Counted from the stretch's first letter, positions 41,937 through 51,891 are shown. The stretch: DNA of 64,000 nt from JAKACA01 sp049510975 (GCA_049510975.1 JBEKYM010000005.1:57566-121565); one strand, 5' to 3'. Program-made: numbers and translations. The notes: generated by a model not told the origin, from the sequence alone.

Positions 41937-42686
41937 ATGCGTCGGCGTTGTGCGAGACGGGGGCCGGCCGGAACCATCCTCGTCGCCGCCACCGTGGGTC
42001 TGGCCCTGTCCGCCTGCAGTTCCACGCCGGCGGGCTCGCCACACAACCCATCGAGCACGCGCCCACCGGCCCTCACGACGAGCACGACCGCGCCGCCGGC
42101 GACCACTACGACCACGACCACGACGGCGGTCACGACGACGACGACCGATCCGGGGCTGCTGCCACAGACCGAGACCGAGCCGCCAGTCGCCGGCTCCGCC
42201 CTGCGCGCGACGCTGCAGCCGCTCTGGGACGCCATCGTGAGCGGCTCGCAGTCCGAGGCGCTCCCGGTCTTCTTCCCCGAAACCGCCTACGTGAAGATGA
42301 AGACGGGCCTGCTGCCCAGTCCCGTTTCGGACTACACCGATCGCCTCATCGCCTTCTACAACCTCGATCTCGCTGCGTACCACGAGGCTCTCGGCCCCGA
42401 CCCGTCGAGCGTCCAGCTCCTGCAAGTCGACGGCTCGCCCGCCGATGCCGCCTGGATCGAGGCCGGGGACTGCGAGAACCTCATCGGCTACTGGCATCTG
42501 CCGGGCGTGCGCTTCGTCTACCGCCAGGGCGGAGCAGTGAAGTCCTTCGCGGTCGCCTCCCTCATCTCCTGGCGGGGCGTGTGGTACGTCGTCCACCTCG
42601 GACCCAACCCGCGTCCGGAGAACGTCGGCACCGTCGACCAACCAGCTGCCGGCGCCGGCACACCCGGCCCGCCAGGGGGCTGCTGA
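41937..42686 (+). CDS. Lipoprotein with Thr-rich linker
   Basis: 249-residue exported lipoprotein. The signal peptide ends in a lipobox GLALSAC near residue 27, so the Cys would be lipid-anchored. A Thr/Pro-rich linker (residues 40-75) follows, then a folded domain (GSALRATLQPLWDAIVSGSQSEALPVFFPETAYVKMKTG). The domain resembles no family I can name. It is convergent with the next gene, only 9 bases apart. Confidence 0.78.
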   Translation: MRRRCARRGPAGTILVAATVGLALSACSSTPAGSPHNPSSTRPPALTTSTTAPPATTTTTTTTAVTTTTTDPGLLPQTETEPPVAGSALRATLQPLWDAIVSGSQSEALPVFFPETAYVKMKTGLLPSPVSDYTDRLIAFYNLDLAAYHEALGPDPSSVQLLQVDGSPADAAWIEAGDCENLIGYWHLPGVRFVYRQGGAVKSFAVASLISWRGVWYVVHLGPNPRPENVGTVDQPAAGAGTPGPPGGC

Positions 42687-42695
42687 CCGACGCTG

Positions 42696-43853
42696 CTACC
42701 AGGGCGTCGTCGTGTCGCCTGGCACGCGGCGGTAGACCGCGAAGAAATCCTTCGTCGCCGGCGAGAGGAACCGCTGGGGGATCGAGGCGGGGTTCGGCAC
42801 GAAGATGGAGGGCGACGCCGCGTCGGGTCCGCCGTAGGTGATGAGGATCGGCCACTCGGGGTTGATGTCGAGCTGCATGCCGCGCACGGCGCCAACGTCC
42901 ACCAGGATCTGGGCCAAGCTGGCCGAGGTCTGGTCGGCAGCTGCGACGTAGATGAGGTTGCCCTCGGCGTCGATGCCGAGCGCCGTCCTCCAGACGGCGG
43001 GGACTCCACCAAGGGTGACACCCCATTCGCTGTCGTTGGCCGACAGCGGCGTCGGTTGACCCCCGTCCACGAGCAGCGGCAGGTTCTGGCGTGCCATGAC
43101 GATCCCTGGACCTGGCGTCGAGCCGCCCTCCCAGTCGACGATGTCCACTCGGCCGTCGCTGTAGGCAACCACCGTCGCCAGTCCCTTGATCATGGGGAAG
43201 TACAGGGTTCCATGGGTGTAGAAGCCGGCTGCCGAATCCTGCTCGTAGAAGCCGGAGTTGAACGTCGTGAGGAGCCTCGGCCAGGCGGACTGGGGCACCA
43301 TCTCAGGCCCGCGATCGAGCGGCGTTGCGCCGGGGCCTTCGTAGCCGAGGTAGAGCGACAGCTGCGTCGTCGCGGTGCGGATCCAGGCGCAGTAGGCGAC
43401 GATGCTCGGCTGGGTCGGATCCGGTCGAAACGTCGTCGTCAACACCGATGGCGGCCCCGGGTCCCAGGTGTCCATCGCCACCCACTTGCCCTCTCCGGCC
43501 AAGGCCGGAGAGATCTTGGGTGTGATCCGGGGCGGCTCGTAGGGGGGCGAAACCGTCGTCGTCGTGGTCGGGGAAGCTCGAGTCGTCCCGGTGGTGGAGG
43601 GGTGTGGCGTCGTCGGGGGCGCCGCGGCCTTCGGGGTTCCACCGCTGCCGGCCAGCCATGCGATGAGCAACCCAGCGCCGAGGACGAGTATCACCAACGG
43701 GATGAGCCGCTGCCTGCGACGGCGTCGCATGAGCTGCCGCCGCGCAGCCCGCGTGAGCGGAGGGACGCCCGACGGCGGCAGGTTTGGGGGTCCCGTTCCG
43801 CCAGCAGCAGCCATGATGGCCGTGATCATAAGGAGGCGTCCTCGGCGACTCAA
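42696..43853 (-). CDS. Membrane-anchored phosphodiester-glycosidase-like protein
   Basis: 385-residue protein with a basic N-terminus, one membrane segment (LIPLVILVLGAGLLIAWLAG near residue 50), a Thr/Pro-rich linker and an exported domain. The domain shows NSGFYEQDSAAGFYTHGTLYFPM near 200 and LGIDAEGNLIYVAAADQTSASLAQILVDVGAVRGMQLDINPEWP near 295-340, as in the NAGPA/DUF2233 phosphodiester glycosidase family, which splits sugar phosphodiesters. Several in-frame ATGs near the start (43853, 43829, 43814) leave the exact beginning open. Confidence 0.75.
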   Translation of the reverse strand: MSRRGRLLMITAIMAAAGGTGPPNLPPSGVPPLTRAARRQLMRRRRRQRLIPLVILVLGAGLLIAWLAGSGGTPKAAAPPTTPHPSTTGTTRASPTTTTTVSPPYEPPRITPKISPALAGEGKWVAMDTWDPGPPSVLTTTFRPDPTQPSIVAYCAWIRTATTQLSLYLGYEGPGATPLDRGPEMVPQSAWPRLLTTFNSGFYEQDSAAGFYTHGTLYFPMIKGLATVVAYSDGRVDIVDWEGGSTPGPGIVMARQNLPLLVDGGQPTPLSANDSEWGVTLGGVPAVWRTALGIDAEGNLIYVAAADQTSASLAQILVDVGAVRGMQLDINPEWPILITYGGPDAASPSIFVPNPASIPQRFLSPATKDFFAVYRRVPGDTTTPW

Positions 43854-43926
43854 TCATTTGCCGCCCATCGGTCTCCGGGTCGTTTGGCCCTATCTCGGAA
43901 CCGGTGCGCCGGCGCACCATGAAGGT

Positions 43927-45282
43927 ATGTCGACACCCACTTCGAGCCCGCGCCGAGTCGTCATCCTCGGAGCCGGCGGCCGCGACTTCCACGACTTCAA
44001 CACCGTCTTCCGCAACGACCCGCTCACGCGGGTGGTGGCCTTCACCGCCGCACAGATACCCGGCATCGCCGGCCGGCGGTACCCGGCCTCACTTGCTGGA
44101 CCGGCCTACCCCGACGGCATCGCCATCGTGGACGAGAGCGAGCTCGTGGCGCTGATCCACCGGGAGGCGGTGGACGACGTCGTGCTCGCCTACTCCGACC
44201 TCGCCCACGCCGACGTCATGCACAAAGCCTCCACCGTGCTCGCCACCGGCGCCAGCTTCCGCCTCCTCGGGCCGCGCGAAACGATGCTGAAGAGCACGCG
44301 GCCGGTCATCGCCGTCTGTGCCGTCCGCACCGGGTGCGGCAAGAGCCAGACCACGAGACGTGTCGGCAGGATCCTGCTCGACGCCGGCTTCAGAGTCGCT
44401 CTCGTCCGCCATCCCATGCCGTACGGGGACCTCGAGCAGATGCGCGTGCAGCGTTTCGCCTCGGTGAGCGACATCGACGCCTCGCACGCCACCGTGGAGG
44501 AGTACGAGGAGTACGAGAAGCCAGTCGAGATGGGCATGGTCATGTACGCCGGCGTCGACTACGAACAGATCCTCCGCCAAGCCGAGACCGAGGCCGACGT
44601 CATCGTGTGGGACGGAGGGAACAACGACTTCCCCTTCTACGCGCCGGATCTTCTCATCACCGTCGTGGATCCGCTTCGTCCCGGGCACGAGCTCGGATAC
44701 CACCCGGGCGAGACGACGCTTCGCATGGCCGACGTCGTCATCGTGAACAAGATCGACTCGGCAGCCGAGGGCGACGTGGCCACCGTCCTCGCCAACGTGG
44801 CGTTCGCCAACCCTTCGGCCACCATCGTGAAGGCGGAGTCACCGGTCATCCTCGGACCCGGCCCGTCGATCGCCGGCAAGCGCGTGCTCGTCATCGAGGA
44901 CGGCCCCACGATCACCCACGGCGGCATGCCGTTCGGGGCCGGCACGGTGGCTGCCCGCCAAGGTGGTGCCGCCGAGCTCATCGACCCGCGGCCGTACGCC
45001 GTCGGCTCCATCGCCGACACCTTCGCCCGCTACCCGGGAATCGGTGCCGCCCTGCCGGCCATGGGCTACGGCGACCAGCAGCTGGCCGATCTCGGAGCCA
45101 CCGCCGCCGCCGTCGAGTGCGACGTCGTCATCGTGGGGACTCCGATGGACCTCGCCCGCGTCGTCGACCTCGGCCACCCGTCGCGGCGCGTCAGCTACGA
45201 CCTCCGCGAGATCGGGAGCCCGACCGTGGCCGACGTGCTGAAGCCCTTCATGGCGGCGGCAGCGCTGGGTCGGGCCTCCTGA
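43927..45282 (+). CDS. Cyclic 2,3-diphosphoglycerate synthetase-like GTPase
   Basis: 451-residue protein. A Rossmann-like N-terminal part (RVVILGAGGRDFHDFNTVFRND) is followed by a P-loop ATPase/GTPase core, VCAVRTGCGKSQTTRRVGRIL near 130, the VIVWDGGNNDFPFY region near 227 and VVIVNKIDSA near 270. This matches the cyclic 2,3-diphosphoglycerate synthetase family known from thermophilic archaea and Rubrobacter, where the product is a compatible solute. Other members have no shown function, so activity here is uncertain. A TGAAGG site precedes ATG 43927. Confidence 0.8.
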   Translation: MSTPTSSPRRVVILGAGGRDFHDFNTVFRNDPLTRVVAFTAAQIPGIAGRRYPASLAGPAYPDGIAIVDESELVALIHREAVDDVVLAYSDLAHADVMHKASTVLATGASFRLLGPRETMLKSTRPVIAVCAVRTGCGKSQTTRRVGRILLDAGFRVALVRHPMPYGDLEQMRVQRFASVSDIDASHATVEEYEEYEKPVEMGMVMYAGVDYEQILRQAETEADVIVWDGGNNDFPFYAPDLLITVVDPLRPGHELGYHPGETTLRMADVVIVNKIDSAAEGDVATVLANVAFANPSATIVKAESPVILGPGPSIAGKRVLVIEDGPTITHGGMPFGAGTVAARQGGAAELIDPRPYAVGSIADTFARYPGIGAALPAMGYGDQQLADLGATAAAVECDVVIVGTPMDLARVVDLGHPSRRVSYDLREIGSPTVADVLKPFMAAAALGRAS

Positions 45283-45319
45283 GCCCCGCTCGGACGGCGA
45301 CCCCGACGACCAGGAAGCG

Positions 45320-45946
45320 TCAGGGGTTCTGGGCGAGGCGGGCAAGGAAGTCCTCGCCGTTGCGCGGGGCGATGAACAGCCCCTCGGCTTCGGCGAGGGT
45401 GACGCCGTCGAGCTGGCAGCTGCCGACGATCGTCCGCTTGCGACCCTCGACTCGGTCCACGTGGGCCCGTAGGGCGAGGGTGCGATTGAGCGGCGTCGGC
45501 CGCACGTAGCGGACCGTCAAGGTTGCCGTGAACCCGGGCTTCTGCTGGGCGAACCCGAGCAGCTCGTCGAACATCGCCGCCACCCACCCGCCGTGCACGT
45601 GTCCGGGAGGGCCCTCGTAGGCAGGCCCGAAACGCACCTCCCCTTCGATGTAGGTCCCGTCCGGCCCCTCGGCGGGCCAGAGCGTCACGGGGGGTGAGAT
45701 GGCATTGCTCCGCCCGCTCACCGGGCTGTAGGCGACGAAGTCACGCGGCAGCAGGCCTGCCTCGCTCACTTCCCACGACCGCGTGCGCTCGGGCAGCTGC
45801 TCGAGCCGGTCGGCGAACACGGCGGCCGCCTCCGCCGCCTGGCGCAGCTCCTCGGCCGGCGGCCGAACGACCGCGAGACGCTCGATGATGCGGCGCATCT
45901 CGTCGGCGAGGCGTCCGGCGCCGTCTCTCGGTTCGTCATCGGCCAT
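45320..45946 (-). CDS. Hotdog-fold thioesterase (PaaI family)
   Basis: 208-residue protein. Residues 95-200 are a hotdog domain: EVRFGPAYEGPPGHVHGGWVAAMFDELLGFAQQ with the catalytic HGG(W/Y) and Asp/Glu loop, then LTVRYVRPTPLNRTLALRAHVDRVEGRKRTIVGSC. The first 60 residues are helical and may be regulatory. A GGAGGCG site precedes ATG 45946. It is convergent with the synthetase-like gene and lies downstream of the acyl-CoA carboxylase gene on the same strand. Confidence 0.8.
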   Translation of the reverse strand: MADDEPRDGAGRLADEMRRIIERLAVVRPPAEELRQAAEAAAVFADRLEQLPERTRSWEVSEAGLLPRDFVAYSPVSGRSNAISPPVTLWPAEGPDGTYIEGEVRFGPAYEGPPGHVHGGWVAAMFDELLGFAQQKPGFTATLTVRYVRPTPLNRTLALRAHVDRVEGRKRTIVGSCQLDGVTLAEAEGLFIAPRNGEDFLARLAQNP

Positions 45947-46043
45947 GTTGGTCGCCTCCTTCGGTGCTCGCCGCCCCGCCCGACCGTATCGCGACGCCTG
46001 CCGGTGAGCCGCTGCCGGCAGGGAAGCGGTTGCCCCGGCGGGG

Positions 46044-49000
46044 CTACCAGCTGTCGATGCAGGGGCGTTTCTTTCCGGTGCGAGGTGGCAGCGACGGCAG
46101 GGACGAAAGGGTGTTGACGATCCGGCGGCGGGACTCGGCAGGGTCGATGACGTCATCGATCTCGAGGTTCGCCGCCATGCTGAGTGCCTTGCCGCGCTCG
46201 TAGGCGTGCGCCACGAGACGGCCGAAGAGCTCGTCTCGCTCGCCGGCGTCGGCGACCGCCTCGAGCTCGCGGCGCATCGACAGCCGCACGGCGCCCTCGA
46301 GCCCCATCCCGCCGAACTCCCCCGTCGGCCAGCTCACCGTGAACAGGGGCGATCGGAAGCTGCCCCCAGCCATCGCCTGGGCGCCGAGTCCGTACCCCTT
46401 TCTCAGCACGATCGTGAAGAACGGCGTCGTCAAGCTGGCGCCGTTCACGAACATCCGGCTGAAGTGGCGAACCTGGGCACTCCGCTCGGCGTCCGGCCCG
46501 ACCATGAAGCCCGGCGTGTCGCACAGGAACAGGATCGGCACGTCGAAGGCGTCGCACAGCTGCATGAACCTCGCCGCCTTGTCGGCCGCCGGGGTGTCGA
46601 TGGCGCCTCCGAGGTGCGCCGGGTTGTTGGCGATGACCCCGATCGGGCGCCCTTCGATACGGGCGAGGGTGGTGACGACACCGATGCCGAATTGCCGGCG
46701 GAGCTCGAGCACCGATCCGGTGTCCGCCATCGCCTCGACGACGCCGCGGACGTCATAGACACGGGCGCGGTTCTCGGGTACGAGGTGGCGGAGCACGCGC
46801 TGGTCAGCACACTCGAACGAGGGGAAGTCGCCCTGGAAGTAGGAGAGGTAGGCCTTGGCGACTTCGACCGCTTCTCGGTCGTCGGCCACGACGACGTCGA
46901 TGACGCCGTTGGGCGCCTGTACGTCGACCGGGCCGATGTCCTCCGGCGCGAACACGCCGAGGCCGCCCCCTTCGATCATCGCCGGACCGCCCATCCCGAT
47001 GTTGGCATCTGCCGTGGCGATGACGACGTCGCTGCAACCGAGCAGGGCGGCATTGCCGGCGAAACACCGGCCTTCCACGACGCCGACGAGCGGCACGAGC
47101 CCGCTGAGTTTCCCGTAGAGGGCAAAGGCAAGCGTGTCGAGCCCGGAGATGACCGGGACGTCGGTGTCGCCCGGACGGCCTCCGCCGCCCTCGGCGAAGA
47201 GGACGACCGGAAGGCGCAACCGCTCGACGAGATCGAACAGCCGGTCCTTCTTCTGGTGGTTCCGCTGACCCTGCGTGCCGGCAAGGACCGTGTAGTCGTA
47301 GGACAGGACCGCACAACGGGCGCGCTCGGGCCCGAAGATGTCCCCATTGACCCGGCCGATGCCGGCGACGAGGCCGTCGGCGGGCGTGTTGGCCCTCAAG
47401 TCGTCGATCGATCGGCGGGACGCCTGCGCCGCCACGGCGAAGCCTCCGTATTCCTCGAAGCTGCCGGCGTCACAGAGATCGGCGACGTTCTCGCGGGCCG
47501 TTCGCTTGCCGGTGGCGTGTCGCCGTTCGACGGCGGCCGACCGGGCCTCGTCACCGAGGAGCAGGCGTCGCTCCAGCAGCTCGGCGACATCGGGGCGGAC
47601 GGCGTCGAGGTCGACGGAGGCGGTGGTGCTCGGCGCCTGAGCGGCCTCCTCGGTCGGCTCCAGCAGGGCCACGACCTCGCCGGCGCCCACGGCAGCTCCG
47701 GGCGTCACGAGGATGTCTCGGACGATGCCGGGCGAGCCGGCGCTGACGAGGTGCTCCATCTTCATCGACTCGACGATGGCCACCGTCTGCTGCAGCCCCA
47801 CCGTGTCGCCCACGGCGGTCTCGACGGCGACGACGACGCCAGTCATGGGCGAGGTGACGGCGACGAGTCCATCGTCGAGGTCGTCGCTTCCGGGTGCTTC
47901 AAGGCTCGACGTCCCCGCTGCGGCGGCGAGCCGGGCGACGTTGGTGTCGACGAAAGCGGTCGTCGCCGTACCCGAGGTGACGGCCGGCTCTTGCAGCAGG
48001 ACGCTGAGCAGCGGCGCGTTCGTGCCGACGCCCTCGATCCTCAGCTCCGAGAGAGCCCTCACGAGCTTGGCGGTCGCCTGCTCGAACGACGACGAGCGGG
48101 AGCGGACGACGACCTTGGCGAGGAGCGAGTCGAACCGGGGGTCGGCCCGAAAGCCGGCGTGCGCCGCCGTGTCGACGCGCACGCCCGGCCCCGACGGCAG
48201 CTCGATGGATGCGATCGAACCCAGCGACGCCACGACGTCGCCCGCCGGCGTGAGCGTCTCAGCGTTCACCCGCGCCTCGATCGCATAGCCGGGGGGGACC
48301 ACGAGCGGCTCCGAGAGGCCGATGTCGTCGAGGGTGGCGCCGGCTGCCAGCTGGAGCTGCACAGCGACGAGGTCCAGGCCGAGGAGCTCCTCGGTGACCG
48401 TGTGCTCGACTTGCAGCCGGGGGTTGGCCTCGATGAAGGCGAAGGGAACCTCGCCGAGCGAACCGTCCGTTGCGAGCAGGAATTCGAACGTCCCGATGTT
48501 CCGGTAGCCGCCGGCGGCGGCGAGCCGGACGGCCGCTTGCAAGATGTCCGTCCGCACCTCTGCAGCAAGAGCGGGCGCCGGGGCGACCTCGACGAGCTTC
48601 TGGTGGCGGCGCTGCAACGAGCAGTCGCGCTCCCCGAGGTGGACGACACCGCCGCAGTCGTCGGCAGCGATCTGCACCTCGATGTGGCGAGCAGCCCCGA
48701 CGTAGCGCTCGAGGTACACGAGGCTGCCAGCGGCCGCTCCCACCTCGGACTGGCTGCGGCGGAGAGCCGTTTCGAGATCGTCGGCCGCTCGCACGACCCG
48801 CAGCCCCCGGCCTCCACCGCCTCCGACCGGCTTCACCATGACGGTTGCGCCTACACCGAGCGAGGCGCGGAACTCACGCGCACCGTCGAGGTCGACGGGG
48901 CCGGCCGTGCCCGCCAGCACCGGCACGCCGGCGCCCGCTGCCAGTGCCCGGGCCTCGAGCTTGTCGCCGAAGCGGTGCAGCACCTCTGCCGGTGGTCCGA

Positions 49001-49313
49001 CGAAGACGATTCCGGCGTCGCGACAGGCCTCCGCAAGTGCGGGCGTTTCGCTGAGAAACCCCCACCCCGGGTGCAGATGCGAGCAGCCCTGACGGCGAGC
49101 GATCTCGAGTAAGCCGTCCAGATCGAGGTAGGCGGCCGGACCCGACCCCGGCAGTTCCGCCACCTCGTCGGCAAACCGGCAGTGCAGGCCGGCTGTGTCG
49201 TCGGCGGCACGGACCGCCACCGTGCGGTAGCCGAGCGCGCCGGCGGAGCGGAGAACCCGGAGCGCCACCTCACCGCGGTTGGCGACGAGCAGCACCGGTT
49301 CAGCCACGTTCAC
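46044..49313 (-). CDS. Single-chain biotin-dependent acyl-CoA carboxylase
   Basis: 1089-residue fusion that adds CO2 to an acyl-CoA. Biotin carboxylase occupies about 1-450 (LLVANRGEVALRVLRSA at 5, the ATP-grasp region MVKPVGGGGGRGLRVV near 158, FIEANPRLQVEHTVTEELLG near 280). The biotin domain near 510-580 carries ESMKMEH with the biotinylated Lys. The carboxyltransferase (both halves) fills 600-1070, with GGGGRPGDTDVPVISGL and GGGLGVFAPEDIGPVDVQ. This architecture is found in single-chain long-chain acyl-CoA carboxylases, but the substrate is unknown. Start is GTG 49313 with GGAGGC 9 bases before it. Divergent from P450. Confidence 0.9.
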   Translation of the reverse strand: MNVAEPVLLVANRGEVALRVLRSAGALGYRTVAVRAADDTAGLHCRFADEVAELPGSGPAAYLDLDGLLEIARRQGCSHLHPGWGFLSETPALAEACRDAGIVFVGPPAEVLHRFGDKLEARALAAGAGVPVLAGTAGPVDLDGAREFRASLGVGATVMVKPVGGGGGRGLRVVRAADDLETALRRSQSEVGAAAGSLVYLERYVGAARHIEVQIAADDCGGVVHLGERDCSLQRRHQKLVEVAPAPALAAEVRTDILQAAVRLAAAGGYRNIGTFEFLLATDGSLGEVPFAFIEANPRLQVEHTVTEELLGLDLVAVQLQLAAGATLDDIGLSEPLVVPPGYAIEARVNAETLTPAGDVVASLGSIASIELPSGPGVRVDTAAHAGFRADPRFDSLLAKVVVRSRSSSFEQATAKLVRALSELRIEGVGTNAPLLSVLLQEPAVTSGTATTAFVDTNVARLAAAAGTSSLEAPGSDDLDDGLVAVTSPMTGVVVAVETAVGDTVGLQQTVAIVESMKMEHLVSAGSPGIVRDILVTPGAAVGAGEVVALLEPTEEAAQAPSTTASVDLDAVRPDVAELLERRLLLGDEARSAAVERRHATGKRTARENVADLCDAGSFEEYGGFAVAAQASRRSIDDLRANTPADGLVAGIGRVNGDIFGPERARCAVLSYDYTVLAGTQGQRNHQKKDRLFDLVERLRLPVVLFAEGGGGRPGDTDVPVISGLDTLAFALYGKLSGLVPLVGVVEGRCFAGNAALLGCSDVVIATADANIGMGGPAMIEGGGLGVFAPEDIGPVDVQAPNGVIDVVVADDREAVEVAKAYLSYFQGDFPSFECADQRVLRHLVPENRARVYDVRGVVEAMADTGSVLELRRQFGIGVVTTLARIEGRPIGVIANNPAHLGGAIDTPAADKAARFMQLCDAFDVPILFLCDTPGFMVGPDAERSAQVRHFSRMFVNGASLTTPFFTIVLRKGYGLGAQAMAGGSFRSPLFTVSWPTGEFGGMGLEGAVRLSMRRELEAVADAGERDELFGRLVAHAYERGKALSMAANLEIDDVIDPAESRRRIVNTLSSLPSLPPRTGKKRPCIDSW

Positions 49314-49462
49314 GCGCTCTCGCCTCCGTCCGGCCGCAGCCCGGGTCCTTGCAACAGTACGAGCACGACACCCCCTCGGCATCAGGATCATTCACCTGGG
49401 TCAAGTTGGCAACACCGCCCGCTCGCTAGAGTGAGTCATCTTGACCCGAGGAGGTCGGCGCA

Positions 49463-50740
49463 ATGTCCCAGGTCTCTGATGCTCCCTTGACCGTCGACGA
49501 TATCGACTTGTCTTCCATCGAGTTCTGGCTCCGTCCGGAGTCAGAGCGCGAGGCTGCCTTCGCCCTCCTGCGGGCGGAGCGTCCCGTGCCCTTCCATGCC
49601 GAGCTCGAGTTCGAGAGCATCCCGCCTGGACCGGGCTACTACTCGCTCACAAAGTTCGACGACGTCATGTTCGCCAGCCGCCATGCGGACATCTTCTCCT
49701 CCGGCAGAGGCTCCCAGATCGCCGACATGCCCGATGAGCTCAACGAGATGCTCGGCTCGATGATCAACATGGACTCGCCTCGCCACACCAAGCTGCGGCT
49801 CATCGTCAACAAGGGGTTCACGCCTCGCATGGTCGCCCGCATCGAGGAATACGTCCACGACATCGCCCGCGAGTGCGTCAGCCAGATCGCCGACAAAGGC
49901 AGCTGCGACTTCGTCACCGAGGTGGCGGCTCCGATGCCGCTGCGGATCATCTGCGACATGATGGGCATCCCCCGCAGCGACGCCGCCTACATCCTCGAGC
50001 AGACGAACCATCTCCTCGGCGGGCTGGACCCCGAGTACAACCAATCGCTCACCGAGTTACTCGCCGGCGGGTGGAACATCTTCGACTACGCGCAAAAGCT
50101 CGGAGCCGAGCGGCTGAAGGATCCGAAGGACGACATCACGACGACACTGATGCACGCCGAGGTGGACGGCCAACGACTCACGGCCGCAGAGCTCGGGTCG
50201 TTCTTCGTGCTGCTGTGCACTGCAGGCAACGAGACGACGCGCAACGCCTTGTCCCATGGGCTGCTCGAGCTCACTCGCCACCCCGAGCAGCGGCGCCTCC
50301 TGCTCGAGGACCCCGAGGCGCGCATGGCGGGGGCAGTCGAGGAGATCGTTCGCTGGTCGACACCCGTGATCCACTTCCGCCGCACCGTCACCCAGCCCGT
50401 GGAGCTGCCGAGCGGACGCCACAGCTTTGTGGAGGGCGACAAGGTCGTGCTCTGGTACAACTCGGCCAACCGGGACGAGGACGTCTTCGAGCGGCCGCAG
50501 GAGTTCGACATCACGCGGTCGCCGAACGAGCACGTGGGTTTTGGCGGAGGCGGCCCGCACTTCTGCCTCGGGGCCAACCTTGCCAGGCGAGAGATCCGGG
50601 TCCTGCTCGCCGAGCTGTACCGGGTGCTGCCCGACATCGAGGCCGTCGGCGAGCCGGCGATGCTGCAGTCGAACTTCATCCATGGTGTGAAGCATCTGCA
50701 GGCGGAGTTCACGCCCGTCGGGCCCTCCGCGGCCGACTAG
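49463..50740 (+). CDS. Cytochrome P450
   Basis: 425-residue haem monooxygenase. The I-helix motif is LLCTAGNETTRNALSHG near residue 255, the ExxR motif is EEIVRW near 290 and the haem loop is FGGGGPHFCLGANLARREI near 360, with Cys as the haem ligand. The sequence resembles actinomycete CYP125/CYP142-type steroid or lipid hydroxylases (impression by eye). A GAGGAGG site precedes ATG. An SDR gene follows, and together with the divergent carboxylase this may be a lipid degradation locus. Confidence 0.92.
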   Translation: MSQVSDAPLTVDDIDLSSIEFWLRPESEREAAFALLRAERPVPFHAELEFESIPPGPGYYSLTKFDDVMFASRHADIFSSGRGSQIADMPDELNEMLGSMINMDSPRHTKLRLIVNKGFTPRMVARIEEYVHDIARECVSQIADKGSCDFVTEVAAPMPLRIICDMMGIPRSDAAYILEQTNHLLGGLDPEYNQSLTELLAGGWNIFDYAQKLGAERLKDPKDDITTTLMHAEVDGQRLTAAELGSFFVLLCTAGNETTRNALSHGLLELTRHPEQRRLLLEDPEARMAGAVEEIVRWSTPVIHFRRTVTQPVELPSGRHSFVEGDKVVLWYNSANRDEDVFERPQEFDITRSPNEHVGFGGGGPHFCLGANLARREIRVLLAELYRVLPDIEAVGEPAMLQSNFIHGVKHLQAEFTPVGPSAAD

Positions 50741-50829
50741 GCGGCTCGGAGGCGTCCTTCGGCGGGGCCCTGCGGAGTTGCGCGACCTCGGGCGCTCGGG
50801 CGAGTGTGTGTGACCGGGGAGGTCGTGTC

Positions 50830-51795
50830 ATGGAAGATCTGGAAGGTCGGTTCGCCGTTGTCACCGGCGGAGGCTCCGGAATGGGCCGCGAGCTCGTCCA
50901 GCAGCTCGCTGCCAGCGGCTGCCACGTCGCCACCTGTGACGTGGCCGCAGACGCCCTTGCCGAGACGTCGGCGTACGCCCTCGAGACCGCTCCGGCCGGA
51001 ACGATCGTGACGGGCTTTGTGGCCGATGTCTCCGACGAGGAGCAGGTGCTGGCGTTTCGTGATGCGACGGCATCGGCACTGCACACGGATTACATCAACC
51101 TGCTGTTCAACAATGCCGGTATCGGCGGAGGCGGCAGCTTCGTCCTCGACAAGCGGGAGGAGTGGGACGCCACCTTCGCCGTATGTTGGGGTGGCGTGTA
51201 CCGCTGTACGCGTGCCTTTCTCCCGATGCTGCTGGCGAGCAGCGAAGGTCACGTCGTCAATACGAGCAGCGTGAACGGCTTCTGGGCATCGCTCGGCCCC
51301 AACATCGCCCACACTGCCTACAGTGCCGCCAAGTTCGCCGTGAAAGGCTTCACCGAGGCGCTCATCACCGATTTCCGTCTGCACGCACCGCACCTGCACG
51401 CGTCGGTCGTCATGCCCGGTCACATCGGGACCTCGATCGTGCTCAACTCGGGCCGCTACTTCGGCCGGAACCCGAAGGACCTCACGGCCGAGCAGGTCGC
51501 CGAAGTACGCCAGCGGTACGCCCGGATCGGCATGGACACGACGGGCGCCTCGGACGAGGACATCCGCCAGGGGATGCAAGCCCAAGGCGAGATGTTCCGC
51601 GACGCCGCACCGATGAGCGCCTCGGAGGCTGCCACGGTCATCCTCGAGGGTGTCCGCAACAACCAGTGGCGAATTCTCGTCGGAGCCGACGCCGACGTGC
51701 TCGATCGGTTCGTACGAGAGTCGCCCGAGGATGCCTACGACCCGTCCTTCTTGTCGAGGTTGCAGGCTGAGGGTGCTTTCGGGTTCGCCGGCTGA
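50830..51795 (+). CDS. SDR-family oxidoreductase
   Basis: 321-residue classical short-chain dehydrogenase. NAD(P) motif is TGGGSGMG at 13-20, NNAG is near 95, catalytic Ser is in VNTSSVNGF and the YxxxK motif is YSAAK near 163. It follows the P450 gene after 89 bases; the pair may oxidise the alcohol made by the P450. No own promoter is obvious in the gap. The frame is open far upstream, but only as a shadow of P450. Confidence 0.9.
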   Translation: MEDLEGRFAVVTGGGSGMGRELVQQLAASGCHVATCDVAADALAETSAYALETAPAGTIVTGFVADVSDEEQVLAFRDATASALHTDYINLLFNNAGIGGGGSFVLDKREEWDATFAVCWGGVYRCTRAFLPMLLASSEGHVVNTSSVNGFWASLGPNIAHTAYSAAKFAVKGFTEALITDFRLHAPHLHASVVMPGHIGTSIVLNSGRYFGRNPKDLTAEQVAEVRQRYARIGMDTTGASDEDIRQGMQAQGEMFRDAAPMSASEAATVILEGVRNNQWRILVGADADVLDRFVRESPEDAYDPSFLSRLQAEGAFGFAG

Positions 51796-51891
51796 AGCAG
51801 CGGGAGTGCTTGTCTCAGCCCTCGAGCTGTGAGGCGAGCGTGGCTGTCCCCGGTTCAGGCCCTCTTCGAGGGGCTGTAGAGTTCGCGCACG

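Noticed and set aside
49314..49391. Upstream ATG 49391 as start of the acyl-CoA carboxylase
   Set aside because: It adds an Arg-rich stretch before a good ribosome binding site, and the biotin carboxylase homology starts only after GTG 49313.
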